Assembly: GCF_032854445.1 (NCBI RefSeq)
Contig: NC_088304.1
Coordinates: 25,181,704 to 25,245,703, forward strand
Reading direction: 5' to 3'
Length of the DNA stretch: 64,000 nt
DNA from: Liolophura sinensis
Lineage: Eukaryota > Mollusca > Polyplacophora > Chitonida > Chitonidae
The position numbers and the translations under genes were made by a program. Within the stretch, counting starts at the first letter, position 1. The number at the start of each line of letters is the position of its first letter. A model generated the notes under the pieces. That model worked only from the letters and a program-made list of their open reading frames with translations, was not told the DNA's origin and ran no database searches. Positions 61,266 through 64,000 of this stretch are shown in pieces.

Positions 61266-63130
61266 ACGTCACAGGTTTTGAGTTTACAACAGCTGATCGA
61301 TTCCACATAGCAACTTTTAACAGTATTAAAATGGTTCTAGCCTAAGGATTTCACAAAGAGGCAAAAGAGCTTCCAAAAGTCATAAAGCAAGCATTTCGAA
61401 AACCCAAAGTTCTAGCAGATTTAAAATAGTACTTAAGTTTTTATGTTCACACTAAATGATGGCAACTGACCGATACAGAAGCTGACAGGAAAATATGACT
61501 GGCTAAGATATTGCCCCTTGTCAAACTCCATACATGTCTACAACCAATCACGGCACATGGTTAAAAATATTTTTCAGTTTAATGTGTTCTAAATAGAAAA
61601 ATTTTAATTTGCCAAATTGTGGTGACCTACTATGATAAAATAATATATAACCGATGGGAAAGTTGCAAGACTTATCGACTGATCTGATCACAATCAAATA
61701 ATCATGGGACAAAAACGAAAAAAAAAAAAAAAAATGAAATGATATGATCAGAATAAACTGAAAGCCATAAAAAGGGGAAAGATCTGATTACAATTAAATG
61801 TTGTACATATTAATGGGGGAAAAAATTCAGAAAAAAAGTGAAAAGATCGCATTAAAGATAAATATCCATGTACTGATTGCAAGGGGCAGATTGATAAAAA
61901 AACAACAAAAAGAACCCAACAAAACACTGGCCAAAAATATTCTTGTAAGACATCATGACAACAGAATTAGGAGCCAGCATGCACTGTCAGCACTGTACAA
62001 TGTTGTGTGCCGTGTGTATCAGAAGTCCATGCACATGTAGTTCAGGAATTGACCTGCTTTGAGATCAGAAAGGTGATCTGTTCATTGCCAAGGGGCCAAA
62101 CTTGTCCTCCAGGAGTGATGGGAAACACACATCCTGGGTAGAGATAGTCAACAGTTAGGGAGACATAATCAGTGGGGAGAGAGCACAGCTGGACCTGTCA
62201 ATTCATATCAGCCAATAATAACTGTCTCTGGACGGCCAGTACATGTAGTACACATGTAATGTGTACCCCGATGTGAGTACACCAAAGGAATGTGTACCAT
62301 CAAACCTGACTAGTGATTTTCCGATGTGGTTCGTACAGATATGAATGCTTAGCAGTGTACTGAGCATGCTCAAGATTATGGTAAACTACCAATAATTTGA
62401 CGGTATTTTTCACCAACTAATCCGCTTGCGGTGTAATACATAACATGAAGTCAGGGAAAATTATGGATATGTTTGTGTAACTGTACAATAATAAACACAC
62501 AGCCAAAAGCAGCAGGTATAACAAAACCTCCAGTTTAAAGCACAGGTATCACTATAAATTCAATCAAAATCCCATACTCAAAGTGTGACAAGAATTCACT
62601 TGTGCTGATATAAATGTCTGATCATCTTTTGTTCTAAAATTTTTTTTCCATTACATGTATCTTCACATAAGCCAGTGAAACTAGAAGTTTTTTCTGTCAG
62701 CATAAAATCTCGTTGCACGTTTTTCATTTATAGATTTTTTGTCTGTCATTCATAGATTTTTGTCCATGTATATCAACCGAACAGTTTCTTTTTTTGCTGC
62801 TTTTCTGAGTAACGTTATGATCTTTAAACTGATCATTCATAAAACATTCAAACAGAAGAAATGGGCAAAGTACCGGACAAATTTCTTGACAGATTGCAGA
62901 CGCTGAATATGAACTTTTAGGAATATCACTGGTTGCATTAATATGATTCAACAACTGACTGTGCATGTACATATTGATTTTCCACATCAACACATACATC
63001 ACTAAAAGAAGATCAATAAATCATGCTCAGTACCTTGTATTTTTATTACGGACAATTGTCGTATTCACAAACAAAGAAATCAATTCTGCAAACTCAACCA
63101 ATCAAACAGAGTTTGCTGCAAGCTTATTTT

Positions 63131-63325
63131 CTTATTTATTTGATTGGTGTTTTACGCCGTACTCAAGAATATTTCACTTATATGACCGCAGCCAGCATTA
63201 TGGCGGGATGAAACCGGGCAGACCCCGGGGGAATACCCACAAGCATTAGCAGGTTGCTGGCAGGCCTTCCCACTTATATCTGGAGAGGAAGTCAGAATGA
63301 GCTGAACTTGAAGTCACAGCGATGT
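63131..63325 (-). repeat. SINE A, first of two neighbouring copies
   Basis: Tail cttatttatttgattggtg through cagaccccgggggaatacc to gaagtcacagcgatg. It shares diagnostic changes (GACCCCGGGGGAATACCCAC, GGCAGGCC) with the adjacent copy at 63338-63602. Confidence 0.9.
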
Positions 63326-63337
63326 AAAGCGAAAAAT

Positions 63338-63602
63338 ATTTACTTATTTATTTGACTGGTGTTTATGCCATACTCAAGAATATTTCACTTATACAATGGT
63401 GGCCAGCATTATGGTGGGACGAAACCGGGCAGACCCCGGGGGAATACCCACAAGCATCAGCAGGTTGCTGGCAGGCCTTCCACGTACATGTATATGTGGA
63501 GAGGAAGCCAGCATGAGCTGAACTTGAACTCACAGCGACTGCATGGGTGGGTTGGCCTCTCCTGGGCCATTGTGCTGTGCTAGCCTGCTGACCAACCGGA
63601 CC
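63338..63602 (-). repeat. SINE A, second of two neighbouring copies, longer head
   Basis: Begins ttacttatttatttgactgg and reaches the tRNA-like head (rc of gctagcctgctgaccaaccgg). A small insertion containing acatgtatatg sits near 63486-63496. Same orientation and same diagnostic changes as the copy 210 bases before it. Confidence 0.9.
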
Positions 63603-63936
63603 ACAAGAATTATCACTATCAAACACCAGCTAGAGCCGTCTTGTGCCTTTCAACATTTGGACACTGCAGTAATTATTAACGACATAATGCAGCTGTATTT
63701 ATATTGATAACATATCCCATATAATGAGTGTATTAAATACACTTTTTACTTTTTGTTGTAATATCCTTTTTTAAGTGCCACTGGGAAGAGTAAATTGTTA
63801 AACTTGACTGAATTAATTACTTTCCTTAAATAAAGATTTCAATACTTCACACCACATATCATTTCTCCACAGTAAATACAACTGCTTCGAGCCACATCCA
63901 TTTCTGTGGACACGCTTTTCATTTACTTCTTAATCC

Positions 63937-63950
63937 GTTGCCATGGTAAC
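63937..63950. promoter_or_regulatory. X-box (RFX-type)
   Basis: GTTGCCATGGTAAC fits the canonical X-box with the preferred GTTGCC half-site. It is 50 bases from the end of the window, so whatever promoter it might serve is out of view. Confidence 0.5.
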
Positions 63951-64000
63951 AAAAACTCTGGCTATGAGTTTCCATCATAAATAAGAAAAACGGTGACTAA

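Larger units (their letters stand above)
43449..64000. other. CUX1: Upstream CUX intron or 5' flank, 20.5 kb
   Basis: The expected first coding exon of the CUX gene (Met plus a YWK-F-L-type motif ending at a phase-0 donor) was sought on the minus strand and not found. The stretch is therefore most simply the 5' part of a long first intron. It holds SINEs (45039-45282, 45486-45740, 47440-47600, 57585-57765, 63131-63325, 63338-63602), inverted-repeat elements (46038-46207, 58030-58251), a 56-bp satellite (56228-57052), a candidate plus-strand exon (51532-51754) and complex blocks near 43860-44480, 50400-50760 and 53640-54060. Nothing recognisable in roughly 47900-49980, 52000-52430, 54250-55130 and 61300-63100 beyond homopolymers and AT-rich DNA. 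Confidence 0.55.

Noticed and set aside
1-64000. CRISPR arrays, bacterial operons, prophage or integrated virus genes
   Set aside because: The tandem arrays have no spacer structure and no polymerase, integrase, capsid or cas-like reading frame was seen; all features are those of an animal nuclear genome.

Overview
The window looks like nuclear DNA of a lophotrochozoan animal, most likely a mollusc (a brachiopod is possible). It is AT-rich, has short exons separated by very large introns, no operons or Shine-Dalgarno sites, many tRNA-derived SINEs of the type common in bivalve and other marine invertebrate genomes, small inverted-repeat transposons and several minisatellites. There is no CRISPR array, rRNA gene or convincing intact tRNA gene. 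Nearly all long open frames in the window lie in repeats or are chance.

One gene is firmly recognisable: the N-terminal half of a CUX1/CASP-family (cut-like homeobox) gene on the minus strand. Five consecutive internal exons are at 43338-43448, 33043-33169, 31711-31830, 9358-9425 and 8868-8982. Their splice sites and phases are compatible and join 541 coding bases into about 180 residues collinear with the start of vertebrate CUX1/CUX2 and the Golgi isoform CASP. The introns are about 10.2, 1.2, 22.3 and 0.38 kb. The first coding exon was not found and probably lies beyond 64000. The rest of the coiled coil, the Cut domains and homeodomain, or the CASP membrane anchor, must lie beyond base 1.

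Layout by increasing coordinate: 1-8867 is the intron after the last visible exon, with SINEs, two small-transposon families and two coding-like minisatellites. 8868-9425 holds two exons. 9426-31710 is a 22 kb intron with 64-bp and 76-bp satellites and several complex, repeat-poor blocks that look regulatory. 31711-33169 holds two exons. 33170-43337 is an intron rich in minisatellites. 43338-43448 is the first visible exon. 43449-64000 is its upstream intron (possibly reaching a promoter), with SINEs, a 56-bp satellite, candidate regulatory blocks and one unexplained plus-strand exon-like open frame at 51532-51754.

The most interesting non-coding signal is that several complex intronic blocks, above all 30127-30336, contain dense ATTGAT/ATCAAT/ATCGAT motifs. 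These are the classical recognition cores of Cut/CUX and Onecut homeodomain proteins, so the gene may regulate itself through its introns. This is inference from motifs. No conservation or expression data were available.
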